The notes: generated by a model from the letters alone, not told the origin. A stretch of 64,000 nt of DNA from Pseudomonas alkylphenolica (GCF_000746525.1 NZ_CP009048.1:2287501-2351500); one strand, 5' to 3'; shown: positions 22,923 to 32,551, counted from the stretch's first letter. Program-made: numbers and translations.

Positions 22923-23441
22923 ATGGCTACCCCCGCATACATGTCCGTAACCGGCACCAAACAAGGCTTGATCACCGCCGGCGCGTTCACCGCCGATTCG
23001 GTTGGCAACACCTATCAGGAAGGTCATGAAGACCAGGTCATGGTCCAGGGTTTCCAGCACGAAGTGATCATCCCGCGTGACCCGCAGTCCGGCCAACCTA
23101 CCGGCCAGCGCGTACACAAGCCTGTGGTCATCACCAAGGTCTTCGACAAGGCCTCGCCGCTGCTGCTGGCGGCGCTGACCTCCGGCGAGCGCCTGACCAA
23201 GATCGAAATCCAGTGGTACCGCACCTCGGCGGCTGGCACCCAGGAGCATTACTACACCACCACCCTGGAAGACGCGATCATCGTCGATATCAAGGACTAC
23301 ATGCACAACTGCCAGGACCCATCGAACTCGCACTTCACCCACCTGGAAGACGTGCACTTCACCTACCGCAAAATCACCTGGACCCACGAGGTTTCCGGTA
23401 CTTCCGGTTCCGATGACTGGCGTACGCCGGTCGCCGGCTAA
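22923..23441 (+). CDS. hcp: T6SS tube protein Hcp
   Basis: A 172-residue Hcp that would form the hexameric inner tube propelled by the contracting TssBC sheath. Family features include the GLITAGAF and HKPVVITKVFDKASPLLLAAL segments and the C-terminal HLEDVHFTYRKITWTHE strand. AAGGAG lies 7 nt before the ATG. It is about 4.3 kb upstream of tssB, separated by a transferred-looking ankyrin gene and the chimera. Confidence 0.93.
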   Translation: MATPAYMSVTGTKQGLITAGAFTADSVGNTYQEGHEDQVMVQGFQHEVIIPRDPQSGQPTGQRVHKPVVITKVFDKASPLLLAALTSGERLTKIEIQWYRTSAAGTQEHYYTTTLEDAIIVDIKDYMHNCQDPSNSHFTHLEDVHFTYRKITWTHEVSGTSGSDDWRTPVAG

Positions 23442-23452
23442 GGCCTGACCCT

Positions 23453-23545
23453 CGTTACAGTGCATGGACCAGCCTGGTGCTGGCCATGCCTGTACTCACC
23501 GCTTGTGGCACCGACAGCTGTCCCTCCTCTGTTCAGAGCATCTAG
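23453..23545 (+). pseudogene. Possible remnant of a lipoprotein gene
   Basis: A frame without a good start codon reads SLVLAMPVLTACGTDS, a lipoprotein signal with an LTAC lipobox, and stops 15 codons after the cysteine. It looks like the signal region of a decayed lipoprotein gene after hcp. The match is short and could be chance. Confidence 0.3.
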
Positions 23546-23740
23546 TCCGCAACGTCAAATTTCTAATGGGGCTCTGACAATGAGATTGATCATCGCCATA
23601 CGGATGAAGGAGATATTCCGCTTGAGTCATCACACTCGTATCCACCGGTCTTCCTACTCTCTCCGCTGTGTTTCTCCAACGCTATTGCTGATCTGCCAAT
23701 GGGGCATCAATACACAGAGTTTAACGCCGAGGTCGACACG

Positions 23741-25294
23741 ATGAGCCGGCGTTTCACTTGGATTTGGGTGGCGTCAGCGTTTTTGGTTAACCAAGTGTTT
23801 GTAGAAGTTGAAGCCGCCGAAAATAACAAGCGTGTTTTTCCGCCTGAAGAACGTTCGCAAATTTTTGTAAATGCCTTGATCAACGGTGACTATGCGGGCC
23901 TTTCCCAGCTGAGCACAACACCCACTGATAAAGAAGAATTCGCCAAATATCAAAACTATTTGAACTCCATGGCTGAGCGTAGTGCTCTCAAAGAAGCGAT
24001 GGAGAACCTGGTGAATTTCACCAAGGCTGCCATCACCAAAACACCGAGGCTTTCCGACGACCTACATAAACAACTAGTACCTTTTGCCCGGGCACAAGTG
24101 CGGGCGATACGGAAAGTTGAATGTCGAGTCACAGGCAGCAAAACATTGGATGTCTGTTGGCAAGGCGAGTCACAGAGAGTCGAGGTTTACCTTTCATGCC
24201 AAGTGCCAGAAATTCCATCGTGGACGCCGCTTGCAGTTGGGCAGCAGTTGCTGCCTGAGACTTACTTCTCCGCGCTTTCAAATGCGTGGGAAGGGGCGGC
24301 GAGCAAATCGCTCCCGGTGAAGATGCGCTTCTACGCAACGGAGGAAGATGAAGGTTGGGAAATGGATACTTCTCATGACCCTCGAGGGGTCATTGCTGCG
24401 ATCAGTGCAAGTATGAGCCCTGAAACGGCGTCTGTGAAGACGAATAAATATATTCCTGGCGCGACCAGTATGACGTTAAATCATTGTATCTACAGGCATA
24501 GCTCAGACTTCAATAATCGTCACGTACTGCGGTATGGCAGTTTTTGGCGATTCGCCACACTTGCGGATCTGGATCAAGTGCTAACAATGTTTGGTGATGC
24601 TTATTTATTGGTCTATGACGGCTTCTCTGAAACTACGGCATTTCATGTGGCACTGGAAAACAAAGCCTCTCTACCGGTAATGCAAGCATTGCGTAATCAA
24701 CTCCCCCATATGCCTGGTCTGGGCGGCGTCCATGGACCTTCGCTGCTGACAAAGGCGATCAAAGCCCATAACTCCGCCGAGACCATTAAGTGGCTGATTG
24801 ACGAGGGGGCGCCGGTTGATGAGCTGCGAGAGCCCTACATGCGCCCACTGATCTACGCCGTGATGGAAGGGGCGGATGCGCAAACCATTGACTTGTTGGT
24901 GGCCTCAGGTGCCGACCTCTCTTACTACAACAATACGAGTTACCCCGATCTGGATGCGCTAAGCGCCGCCTTGCGAACAGAAAGCCAGGACGCACGACGA
25001 GCAATCACCAGGCATCTGATCCTGCCGGAGTCCGGGAGTGATCTCATGCAATATTTGTTATCTCAGCTTTCTTATCAGAGGTACAGGCCAGGATATCCTG
25101 ATGGGGTGAGCGATATATTACCAATTCTGATAGAACGAGGTATGAGTCTGGATGAGACTTTCTGCAACTTTTCCGTCAGGTATAGCTGCGAGCCGGACCA
25201 GCGTAGTAATTTGATGGATCTTGCAGTCCACATTGGTAGTTCCAAGTTGATTGATTTTTTTGAGCAAAAGGGGCTTAAGCCAAATTTGATTTAA
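23741..25294 (+). CDS. Exported ankyrin-repeat protein in a T6SS locus
   Basis: About 517 residues with a likely signal peptide (MSRRFTWIWVASAFLVNQVF, cut near EVEA/AENN). The C-terminal half (about 310-515) carries irregular ankyrin-like units (AFHVALENKASLPVMQALR; LLTKAIKAHNSAETIKWLIDEGAPVD; LIYAVMEGADAQTIDLLVASGADL; LMDLAVHIGSSKLIDFFEQKG). Base composition is AT-richer than its neighbours. GAGG is 8 nt before the ATG. Periplasmic ankyrin proteins next to hcp/vgrG are often effector-neutralising proteins; that role is inferred and no cognate toxin is adjacent. Confidence 0.6.
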   Translation: MSRRFTWIWVASAFLVNQVFVEVEAAENNKRVFPPEERSQIFVNALINGDYAGLSQLSTTPTDKEEFAKYQNYLNSMAERSALKEAMENLVNFTKAAITKTPRLSDDLHKQLVPFARAQVRAIRKVECRVTGSKTLDVCWQGESQRVEVYLSCQVPEIPSWTPLAVGQQLLPETYFSALSNAWEGAASKSLPVKMRFYATEEDEGWEMDTSHDPRGVIAAISASMSPETASVKTNKYIPGATSMTLNHCIYRHSSDFNNRHVLRYGSFWRFATLADLDQVLTMFGDAYLLVYDGFSETTAFHVALENKASLPVMQALRNQLPHMPGLGGVHGPSLLTKAIKAHNSAETIKWLIDEGAPVDELREPYMRPLIYAVMEGADAQTIDLLVASGADLSYYNNTSYPDLDALSAALRTESQDARRAITRHLILPESGSDLMQYLLSQLSYQRYRPGYPDGVSDILPILIERGMSLDETFCNFSVRYSCEPDQRSNLMDLAVHIGSSKLIDFFEQKGLKPNLI

Positions 25295-25829
25295 GATTTG
25301 CTCATCTCCAGAACTCATGTCGAATGTAGATAGCAGCAGGTTTGACGGTTTAGCTTAGCTTTAACTAGCTGTTTGGGCTCGCGCTCCGTTGCCACACTAT
25401 TTCTAACCTCTGCTGGATGAAGGAGGGTTCTGAGTGCGGCTTTGGGAAGCGTCCTACATTCCGCTGAGAATTATCTCATGGGGAATATTGCCAGACCTGC
25501 GTATCTTGAGGGTTGACTTCCGCTGTCAGGTTATACGGTTTGAAAGGGGGGTTAGCTTGTGCTGGGGAATAGTCGTTGGGGCGCATGCTGGATTGGGTGT
25601 TTTGTTCAAGTACGGCGCAAATTAAAGCAAAAAATGTTGCATTTCCAAACTTCAATTAAAAATTAATAAATGTCTTGCTCAAGCAAACTATCAGCTCATT
25701 GTCATGAGCTCGCGAAATCCGCTTTTTGCAAACAAAATTTTGCAGGTGAGGACGTCCGGTTTTCGAGTGAGTTTAAGGCGTTGGAGACTGAGTCGGCTAA
25801 TCACCACTAATCACCTTAAGGACAAGCCT
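25295..25829. other. AT-rich intergenic stretch before the vgrG/tssA chimera
   Basis: It holds no convincing gene. A 63-codon GTG-started frame (25434-25625) has a strong GGAGG site but no recognisable protein features. A perfect hairpin AGCTCAT-TGTC-ATGAGCT lies at 25692-25709 and an A/T-rich run at 25622-25680 could contain a promoter for the downstream T6SS genes. Confidence 0.4.
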
Positions 25830-27173
25830 ATGTTTGCACCGGCCAATAGCGTGCAGTTCGAACTTTTGATCCCCACGGTTCGTCACGACTTCAAGGTCCT
25901 GGCGTTTGACGGCACGGAAGCCATCAGCGCCTTGTACGCGATTCATATTGAACTGGTCAGCGAGTCCCCCGACTTCGATCTTGAGAGCCTGCTCAGCCAG
26001 CCAGCGTTTCTGCGCTTCGGTTTGAACGGTGAAGGGCTGCATGGCCGCATCGAAGACGTTCGGGTGGTCGAGCATCTGGAAGGCCTGGATGCCTTGCTCA
26101 CAGCGCATCTGGCGGATGACGCGCCTTTGCTGTTGCCACTGTGCCGGCGATTGAAAACCATGGTCCAGCGTGCCGCGGACAATCAGCCGGAGCTTGGTAT
26201 TGCCCGCGCGGTAGCGGCACAAGTCCAGCAGGCGGCCGCCCAGCTGTTCACCCCCGGCGCCCCGGTCGACAACGAGAAGGAAGCCCAGAAGGCCCTGCGT
26301 GCGCTGCAGGAAAGCGCCCGTCCACTGTGCGCCTGGTGGCTCAAGCAGAAAGCCATCGATACGCGCGCGTTACGCTTGAATCGCACCATGCTGTGGCTGT
26401 CCATTGATACCGTTCCCGAGCGCAATTCCGAGCAGATCACTGCGCTGCGCGGACTGCCGGTCGACAAGTTGAAGACCTACCAGGAGCGCTACGCCAATGG
26501 GCAGTACGCCGATCTGCTGGTAGAGGTCGAAGCCAGTCTGGCGCGGGCGCCGTTCTGGTTCGACGGCCAGCGCCTGACCTGGGAATGCTTGCAGGCGTTG
26601 CACGCCGATCAGGCCATGCGCGAAGTGGAGTTTCACTTCGCGCTCCTGCTCCAGCGCTTGCCCGGCGTAATAGAGCTGCGCTTCCACGACGGCACACCGT
26701 TCGCCGACCCGGCCACCCGCAGCTGGATCAGCGCCCATGTCATGCCTCATCTGCAAGACGCCAGCGCGCCGCGCAAGGTCGAAACAACCGCCGGCCTGCC
26801 GGCCTGGGAAGAAGCCCTCGAGCAGGTAGTGCCGATCCTGCACAAGGACGGCCTCAAGGCTGCCGTGCAGATCCTCAAGCAAGGCCTGCAACACGCCCAC
26901 GGCGGGCGGGCGCGGTTTTTCTGGCAATTCAGCCTGGCGCGTCTGTGTTTCATGGCCAAGAAATATGAACTGGTCAAAACCCAGCTCGAAGCCCTCGATC
27001 AAGAACTGCAGCACTCGGGCCTGCACGCCTGGGAGCCGGATCTTGGCCTGGAAGTGCTGCACCTGCTGCATAGCTGCTGTGAGTTGTTGCCGCAGAACCA
27101 TGCGGTGCGAGAACGCAAAGAAGAGATTTATCGCAGGCTGTGCCACCTCGATCTTGAAGTGGTACTCGAATAG
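25830..27173 (+). CDS. VgrG N-terminus fused to TssA C-terminal region (chimera)
   Basis: A 447-residue frame with two unrelated parts. Residues 1-80 are a VgrG start (MFAPANSVQFELLI, RHDFKVLAFDGTEAIS, LESLLSQPAFLRF, GLHGRIEDVRVVE). From about 105 on it is TssA of the VasJ/VC_A0119 type (EKEAQKALRALQ, LRLNRTMLWLSI, RNSEQITALRGLP, FWFDGQRLTWECL, FHDGTPFADPATRSWI). The junction falls between 26067 and 26145. The TssA N-terminal domain and all later VgrG parts are missing. AAGGA lies 7 nt before the ATG. Probably a deletion product; TssA sheath-capping function is doubtful. Confidence 0.8.
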   Translation: MFAPANSVQFELLIPTVRHDFKVLAFDGTEAISALYAIHIELVSESPDFDLESLLSQPAFLRFGLNGEGLHGRIEDVRVVEHLEGLDALLTAHLADDAPLLLPLCRRLKTMVQRAADNQPELGIARAVAAQVQQAAAQLFTPGAPVDNEKEAQKALRALQESARPLCAWWLKQKAIDTRALRLNRTMLWLSIDTVPERNSEQITALRGLPVDKLKTYQERYANGQYADLLVEVEASLARAPFWFDGQRLTWECLQALHADQAMREVEFHFALLLQRLPGVIELRFHDGTPFADPATRSWISAHVMPHLQDASAPRKVETTAGLPAWEEALEQVVPILHKDGLKAAVQILKQGLQHAHGGRARFFWQFSLARLCFMAKKYELVKTQLEALDQELQHSGLHAWEPDLGLEVLHLLHSCCELLPQNHAVRERKEEIYRRLCHLDLEVVLE

Positions 27174-27206
27174 GCCTCAGGGCCAACAACCGCAAGGAGA
27201 AAAGCC

Positions 27207-27710
27207 ATGGCCAAAGAAGGCTCGGTAGCCCCCAAGGAACGCATCAACGTCACCTTCAAACCCGCCACCGGTGGGGCTCAGGAAGAAATTGAACTGCCGT
27301 TGAAGCTACTGGCAATCGGCGATTACACGCAGCGCCTGGACGAGCGCAAGGTGGAGGATCGCAAGCCGATCAGCATCGACAAAATGACCTTCGACGAAGT
27401 CCTGGCCAAGCAGGAGCTGAGCCTGACGCTGAGCGTACCTAACCGCCTTCAGGACGACAGCGACAGCGAAGAGCTGGCGGTTCAGCTGCGTGTCAACTCG
27501 ATGAAGGACTTCAACCCAGCCAGCTTGGTCGAGCAAGTGCCTGAGCTGAAAAAACTGATGGAACTGCGCGACGCGCTGGTGGCGCTAAAAGGTCCGTTGG
27601 GTAACGCCCCTGCATTCCGAAAAGCCATCGAAGGTGTACTCGCCGACGACGAATCGCGCGGTCGTGTGCTCGGTGAGCTGGGCCTGAACGCCGAAGCCCC
27701 GAAAGCCTGA
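27207..27710 (+). CDS. tssB: T6SS sheath small subunit TssB
   Basis: A 167-residue TssB/VipA; with TssC it forms the contractile sheath. It has the family start KERINVTFKPATGG, then LPLKLLAIGDYTQR and the C-terminal helix LMELRDALVALKGPLGNAPAFRKAI. Full length for the family. AAGGAG precedes the ATG; 33 nt separate it from the chimera and 22 nt from tssC. Confidence 0.95.
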   Translation: MAKEGSVAPKERINVTFKPATGGAQEEIELPLKLLAIGDYTQRLDERKVEDRKPISIDKMTFDEVLAKQELSLTLSVPNRLQDDSDSEELAVQLRVNSMKDFNPASLVEQVPELKKLMELRDALVALKGPLGNAPAFRKAIEGVLADDESRGRVLGELGLNAEAPKA

Positions 27711-27732
27711 ATCAGTCAAGGAAGCCAACACC

Positions 27733-29208
27733 ATGAGTACCAGTGCAGCACAACAGAAAAGTAACGACAACGGCGAGTACAGCATTCTCGACAGCATTAT
27801 CGCCGAAACCCGCCTGACGCCGGACGATGAAGCCTATGACATCGCCAAACGTGGTGTCTCGGCTTTTATCGAAGAACTGCTGAAGCCGCAGAATGACGGT
27901 GAGCCGGTCAAGAAGGCCATGGTTGATCGCATGATCGCCGAGATCGATGCCAAGCTCAGCCGCCAGATGGACGAAATCCTTCACCACGAAGACTTCCAGT
28001 CCCTGGAGTCGGCTTGGCGTGGTCTGCAATTGCTGGTGGAGCGCACCAACTTTCGCGAAAACATCAAGATCGAGATCCTCAACGTCTCCAAGCAGGACCT
28101 GCTGGACGATTTCGAAGATTCGCCGGAAGTAATGCAGGCCGGCCTGTACAAGCACATCTACACCGCTGAATACGGTCAGTTCGGTGGCCAGCCGGTCGGC
28201 GCGATCATCGCCAACTACTTCATGTCGCCCAGCTCCCCTGACGTGAAGTTGATGCAGTACGTGTCCAGCGTTGCGTGCATGTCCCACGCGCCATTTATCG
28301 CTGCGGCCGGTCCGAAGTTCTTCGGCCTGGAAAGCTTCACCGGCCTGCCGGACCTCAAAGATCTGAAAGATCACTTCGAAGGCCCGCAATTCGCCAAATG
28401 GCAGAGTTTCCGCCAGTCGGAAGACTCGCGCTATATCGGCCTGACCTTGCCACGCTTCCTGTTGCGCAACCCGTACGACCCAGAAGAGAACCCGGTCAAA
28501 TCCTTTGTCTACAAGGAAACCGTTGCCAACAGCCACGAGCATTACCTGTGGGGCAACACGGCGTACGCCTTCGGTACCAAGCTGACTGACAGCTTCGCCA
28601 AGTTCCGCTGGTGCCCGAACATTATCGGCCCGCAGAGCGGTGGCGCGGTGGAAGACCTGCCGCTGCATCACTTCGAAAGCATGGGCGAAATCGAAACCAA
28701 GATTCCAACCGAAGTCCTGGTCAGCGACCGTCGTGAATACGAGCTGGCCGAGGAAGGTTTCATCTCCCTGACCATGCGCAAAGGTAGTGACAACGCGGCG
28801 TTCTTCTCCGCCAGCTCGGTGCAGAAGCCGAAGTTCTTCGGCATCAGTGCCGAAGGCAAGAACGCCGAGTTGAACTACAAGCTCGGCACCCAGCTGCCGT
28901 ACATGATGATCGTCAACCGCCTTGCCCACTACTTGAAAGTGCTGCAGCGCGAGCAACTGGGTTCGTGGAAAGAACGCACCGACCTCGAACAGGAACTCAA
29001 CAAGTGGATCCGTCAGTACGTGGCCGACCAAGAAAACCCGAGCGCAGAAGTGCGTGGCCGTCGTCCGCTGCGCGCCGCGCAGATCATCGTCAGCGATGTG
29101 GAAGGTGAGCCGGGCTGGTACCGCGTCAGCCTGAACGTGCGTCCGCACTTCAAGTACATGGGGGCCGATTTCACCTTGTCGCTGGTTGGCAAGCTGGACA
29201 AAGAGTAA
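27733..29208 (+). CDS. tssC: T6SS sheath large subunit TssC
   Basis: A 491-residue TssC/VipB, full length. Recognisable segments are HHEDFQSLESAWRGLQLLV, the AEYGQFGGQPVGAIIANYFM core and the ending FKYMGADFTLSLVGKL. It polymerises with TssB around Hcp. It appears intact although neighbouring tss genes are not. Confidence 0.96.
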   Translation: MSTSAAQQKSNDNGEYSILDSIIAETRLTPDDEAYDIAKRGVSAFIEELLKPQNDGEPVKKAMVDRMIAEIDAKLSRQMDEILHHEDFQSLESAWRGLQLLVERTNFRENIKIEILNVSKQDLLDDFEDSPEVMQAGLYKHIYTAEYGQFGGQPVGAIIANYFMSPSSPDVKLMQYVSSVACMSHAPFIAAAGPKFFGLESFTGLPDLKDLKDHFEGPQFAKWQSFRQSEDSRYIGLTLPRFLLRNPYDPEENPVKSFVYKETVANSHEHYLWGNTAYAFGTKLTDSFAKFRWCPNIIGPQSGGAVEDLPLHHFESMGEIETKIPTEVLVSDRREYELAEEGFISLTMRKGSDNAAFFSASSVQKPKFFGISAEGKNAELNYKLGTQLPYMMIVNRLAHYLKVLQREQLGSWKERTDLEQELNKWIRQYVADQENPSAEVRGRRPLRAAQIIVSDVEGEPGWYRVSLNVRPHFKYMGADFTLSLVGKLDKE

Positions 29209-29220
29209 AGGAGCCAGGTC

Positions 29221-29628
29221 ATGACCGGATACGGCAGCCTTTTCGAACGCCTGAGTGGCGAAGCCGGCAAACGTGTCGGCTCGAGCCGCGAGGTTTGCGC
29301 CATGGCGTCGGTGGCTGCCCATCTGGACAAGATGCTCAGCACCCGTGCGGGCAGCGTGCAGACGCTGTCCGATTACGGGCTGCCTGATCTCAACGACATG
29401 CGCCTGAGTCTGCACGACGCCCTGAGCCAGGCTCGCCAGGCCATCGAAAATTTCATCGAAGCCTATGAGCCGCGCCTAAGCAAGGTGCGTGTCGTTTCCC
29501 TGCCGCGTGATCACGATCAGCTTCGCCTGTCCTTCAACATTGAAGGTCTGCTGGAGGTCGATGGTTTCAAGCGCCAGGTCCGTTTTACCGCGCGCCTGGA
29601 TGGCAGCGGAAAGGTCAAGGTCAGTTGA
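29221..29628 (+). CDS. tssE: T6SS baseplate protein TssE
   Basis: A 135-residue gp25-like baseplate subunit: GYGSLFERL start, LDKMLSTRAGSVQTLSDYGLPDLNDM, and RLSKVRVV before the C-terminal beta strands, with FNIEGLLEVDG near the end. It begins 12 nt after tssC behind AAAGGAG. It appears intact. Confidence 0.93.
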   Translation: MTGYGSLFERLSGEAGKRVGSSREVCAMASVAAHLDKMLSTRAGSVQTLSDYGLPDLNDMRLSLHDALSQARQAIENFIEAYEPRLSKVRVVSLPRDHDQLRLSFNIEGLLEVDGFKRQVRFTARLDGSGKVKVS

Positions 29629-29715
29629 GCCGACGGCGATGTAAGCCAAAAGCAAGTTTTTGCCAATGCTACTGACCTTACAACGTTAACGAGCACGAAA
29701 CGCAGGGAGCCCGAA

Positions 29716-30678
29716 GTGTCCTTCAACCACTACTACCAGAGCGAACTCACCGCGCTGCGCCAGCTAGGTCGCCGTTTCGCCGAGCGTAGTCCGGCGTTGG
29801 CGCCATTTCTTGGCGAGGCTGGGCGGGACCCGGATGTGGAACGCCTGCTCGAAGGGTTTGCCTTTCTCACCGGGCGACTGCGACAGAAGCTCGATGATGA
29901 ACTGCCGGAGTTGAGCCACTCGCTGATGCATCTGCTGTGGCCGAACTACATGCGACCGCTGCCGGCGTTCAGCATTCTCCAGTTCGACCCGCTCGAGCAG
30001 GCCGGACCGGCCCTGCGTGTGGCGCGGGATACACCGGTGCAGAGCAAGCCCATCGATGGCGTGAGCTGTGGTTTTCGCACCTGTTACCCGACCGACGTCC
30101 TGCCGCTGAACCTGACTGCGCTGAATTACTCGGTGACAGGCGATGGCGCGCTGCTCAGCCTGCGCCTGGAAATGAGCTGCGACGGCCATCTCGGCGAGGT
30201 GAACCTGAGCCGTCTGCGCCTGCACCTGGCAGGCGAGCGCTACATCAGCCAGATGCTCTACCTGAGCCTGCTGCGCAACCTCGAAGGCATCGAACTGGTG
30301 CCGCTGGACATCGACGGCAAACCGTTCGCGGAGGAGGGCGGCACTGCCATGTCGCTCAGGATGTCAGGCAATCGTGTGCAGCCGGTGGGCTTTGCCGAAG
30401 AAGAGGCATTGATCCCGTATCCGCTGAATACTTTTCGCGGTTATCGCTACCTGCAGGAGTACTTCGCGTTTCAGGACAAGTTCCTGTTCGTCGATGTGGA
30501 CGGCCTGGAGCTGCTCACGTCGCTGCCCGAGGACACCCTCAAGCAGATAAACGGCCTGGAAATACGCTTCGACATTCGCAAGAGCGGCATCCAGCGCCTG
30601 CGCCCGACCCTGGAAAACGTCAAGTTGTATTGCACACCAATCGTCAACCTGTTCAAGCACGATGCTCTGCCGACCTGA
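29716..30678 (+). pseudogene. tssF: Truncated T6SS baseplate protein TssF
   Basis: A GTG start with GGGAG 6 nt upstream opens a typical TssF (FNHYYQSELTALRQLGRRFAERSPALAPFLG; DPDVERLLEGFAFLTGRLRQKLDDELPEL; LLWPNYMRPLPAFSILQF). It ends after CTPIVNLFKHDALPT at residue 320, about half the family's roughly 600. The following bases belong to an adaptor gene, so the 3' half is gone. tssG and tssH, expected next, are absent. Half a TssF should not build a wedge complex. Confidence 0.85.
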
Positions 30679-31242
30679 AGGCGAACCGCTTGAGCTGCTC
30701 AAGCATTGGCGCCAGCGTTTGATCGACCGCATCAGGCGCTGTACCGCTTTCATGACAACCGCGTGCTGAGCCGGGCGCTGAAGCATTTACCTGAGGACCT
30801 GCTGCCCGCTTACCTGGGGCCCGCGATCAGTGTGTGCTTTTGGCAGGGTGAGGGGTGGCAGGTCAGCGCAAATCCTGCTCCAGGTCACTATGCGCTTCCT
30901 GAGGATCCGGCCTGGCTGCGGATCCCTGCGCCGGCCACGCAGGTAGCGGATACACGCAAAACCAATGCCCACCGCTATCTGTTGGACCAGCATCTGCAGG
31001 CCTATCTGGCACTGGCCGAGCAGCAAGATCCCGAAGCGTGGCTGGACGAACAACTGGCCCTGGCTGAAGCATGGGGCTGGGCAGCACCGACGCAGTTGGC
31101 GTTTCTGTTTTCGCAGCGTTTAACAGTACCGGGCTGTATACCGGCTGAGCGCTGGCAGCCAAATCCTGATGAAATTCCCGCCGCGCACTTCGAACGGGTG
31201 CAGCAGGAAGCAAAGTTTTGGCAAGGAGACGGTCCGCCATGA
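30676..31242 (+). pseudogene. DUF4123 adaptor remnant, frameshifted
   Basis: After the tssF break one frame gives EPLELLKHWRQRLIDR, then a shift near 30720 continues as HQALYRFHDNRVLSRALKHLP and on to QLAFLFSQRLTVPGC. The RFHDNRVL core and the C-terminal helices are typical of DUF4123 chaperones that load effectors on VgrG. The N-terminal half is missing. An ORF from 30706 covers most of it. It presumably once served the lipase effector downstream. Confidence 0.65.
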
Positions 31243-31427
31243 AACGGCGCATTGTTTTGTTAGCAGGTAGTGTGCTTTTAGAAGTGGCTTCTTATGTCTT
31301 GGTTTTGGTTCTCTCTAAAAATTCAAGTGTGTTGCTGAAAGTTATTTTTGAGTGCCTGGTGATGAGTCGAATGATTAAGAATTTTCTTGTTGTACGGATT
31401 TTTAGGTGTTTTAGGTTTGGGGCTGTC

Positions 31428-31757
31428 ATGAGTAAGGTGTCTGGTGTAAAAATTATTTCTTTGGTGGTGGTGGTCGCCATGCTTGGCGGGTGTTTCGGGG
31501 TGTCGGTGTCAGTTCCTGAGAAGGAAAGTCAATATATGGCCGAGCGATATACAGAGAGTGACGCAACTTCCAATGTGTGGTGTGGGGTGACACTAGTAGT
31601 TGTGGTTGTGCCCATTCCTTTGAAGCTTCCAGTTTGTAGCCTTAAGCCGGGCCAGAAGTTAACGACTCCATTTTATGCGTGTGGTCCTTTTATGTTTTTG
31701 GGACCCCTGGTGCATAGCTATAGTGGGAACGCCTTGTGTGGAAAGTTTAGTGCATAG
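31428..31757 (+). CDS. Small lipoprotein, candidate immunity protein
   Basis: 109 residues with a lipoprotein signal MSKVSGVKIISLVVVVAMLGGC (lipobox LGGC). The mature part has four further cysteines and a hydrophobic central segment. The frame is open upstream to an ATG at 31239 that overlaps the adaptor remnant's stop; that version would add about 63 hydrophobic residues. Low GC relative to the core genes. Its place directly before a T6SS lipase suggests periplasmic neutralisation; unproven. Confidence 0.5.
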   Translation: MSKVSGVKIISLVVVVAMLGGCFGVSVSVPEKESQYMAERYTESDATSNVWCGVTLVVVVVPIPLKLPVCSLKPGQKLTTPFYACGPFMFLGPLVHSYSGNALCGKFSA

Positions 31758-31766
31758 GGAGATCGT

Positions 31767-32540
31767 ATGAGGTTTATTATTCGGCGTTTGGGTCTGTTTT
31801 GCTGTTTTCTCGTGTTGGGAAGCTGCGCTATCGGCAGATCTAATACCTTTACCTTTACCGCTGATTTGCCACCGAACTTTGTGTATGTTGCGGCGGTTTA
31901 TTACGTACCCGCCAAAGGCGAAACCTGTACGGTGCCGACAGCTGATAACAAGGCACCAGTGTTCAATTACAAATGGCGGGAAGACTATAAGCCTGACGCT
32001 GAGATTGCCATCTATCGGACTCGTAATGGCTGCCCACTGGTGATCAACCATATCGAACTAGAGATCAATGCTACTTATGGTGAGGGTCGTGGAGATTTCG
32101 GCAGTGACAATGCTGGGGTTGGAATTCGTTACGAGATAGACGAACAGTACAAAGGGACTTTCAACGAAGCTGGGGAGAGCGAGTTCTCCGGTCAGTGTCA
32201 GTGGATGTTTCGCACATCAGGTAAACCTAGAGTTCTCAGAAAACTCCTCGACTGCAAAGGTATGGACGCACAGGGCAACCTGAGTCGCTACCGTCCGGCA
32301 GCGGCTTATACCCCCGATCAACTGCCGGGTAAAACCGTGCGGATGAAAATTAAACTGGCTGACGAGGAACGGCCCTCTATCAGAGATACCTGGGTCAAGG
32401 TGCCTGGCGGCTGGAAGCGTTGTATGGGAAATAACTTTGAAGATCAGTATGCATTTTGCTATGGCAACAATAAGGACTTCAGTACCTTCCAGATGGTTGA
32501 TGGAAGACAATGCACTATTTACCCCGGCTGCACCGAATAA
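31767..32540 (+). CDS. Lipoprotein, candidate immunity to the class-3 lipase
   Basis: 257 residues with signal MRFIIRRLGLFCCFLVLGSC and then a soluble domain with several cysteine pairs and the ending QMVDGRQCTIYPGCTE. I recognise no named family. It sits 9 nt after the small lipoprotein and 11 nt before the lipase, a classic immunity position. Outer-membrane anchoring would put it where a periplasmic phospholipase acts. Inference. Confidence 0.6.
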   Translation: MRFIIRRLGLFCCFLVLGSCAIGRSNTFTFTADLPPNFVYVAAVYYVPAKGETCTVPTADNKAPVFNYKWREDYKPDAEIAIYRTRNGCPLVINHIELEINATYGEGRGDFGSDNAGVGIRYEIDEQYKGTFNEAGESEFSGQCQWMFRTSGKPRVLRKLLDCKGMDAQGNLSRYRPAAAYTPDQLPGKTVRMKIKLADEERPSIRDTWVKVPGGWKRCMGNNFEDQYAFCYGNNKDFSTFQMVDGRQCTIYPGCTE

Positions 32541-32551
32541 GGAAATCATGC

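Noticed and set aside
25434..25625. 63-codon GTG frame with a strong GGAGG site
   Set aside because: No recognisable protein features, uneven composition and no conserved neighbour; kept only as a note in the gap entry.
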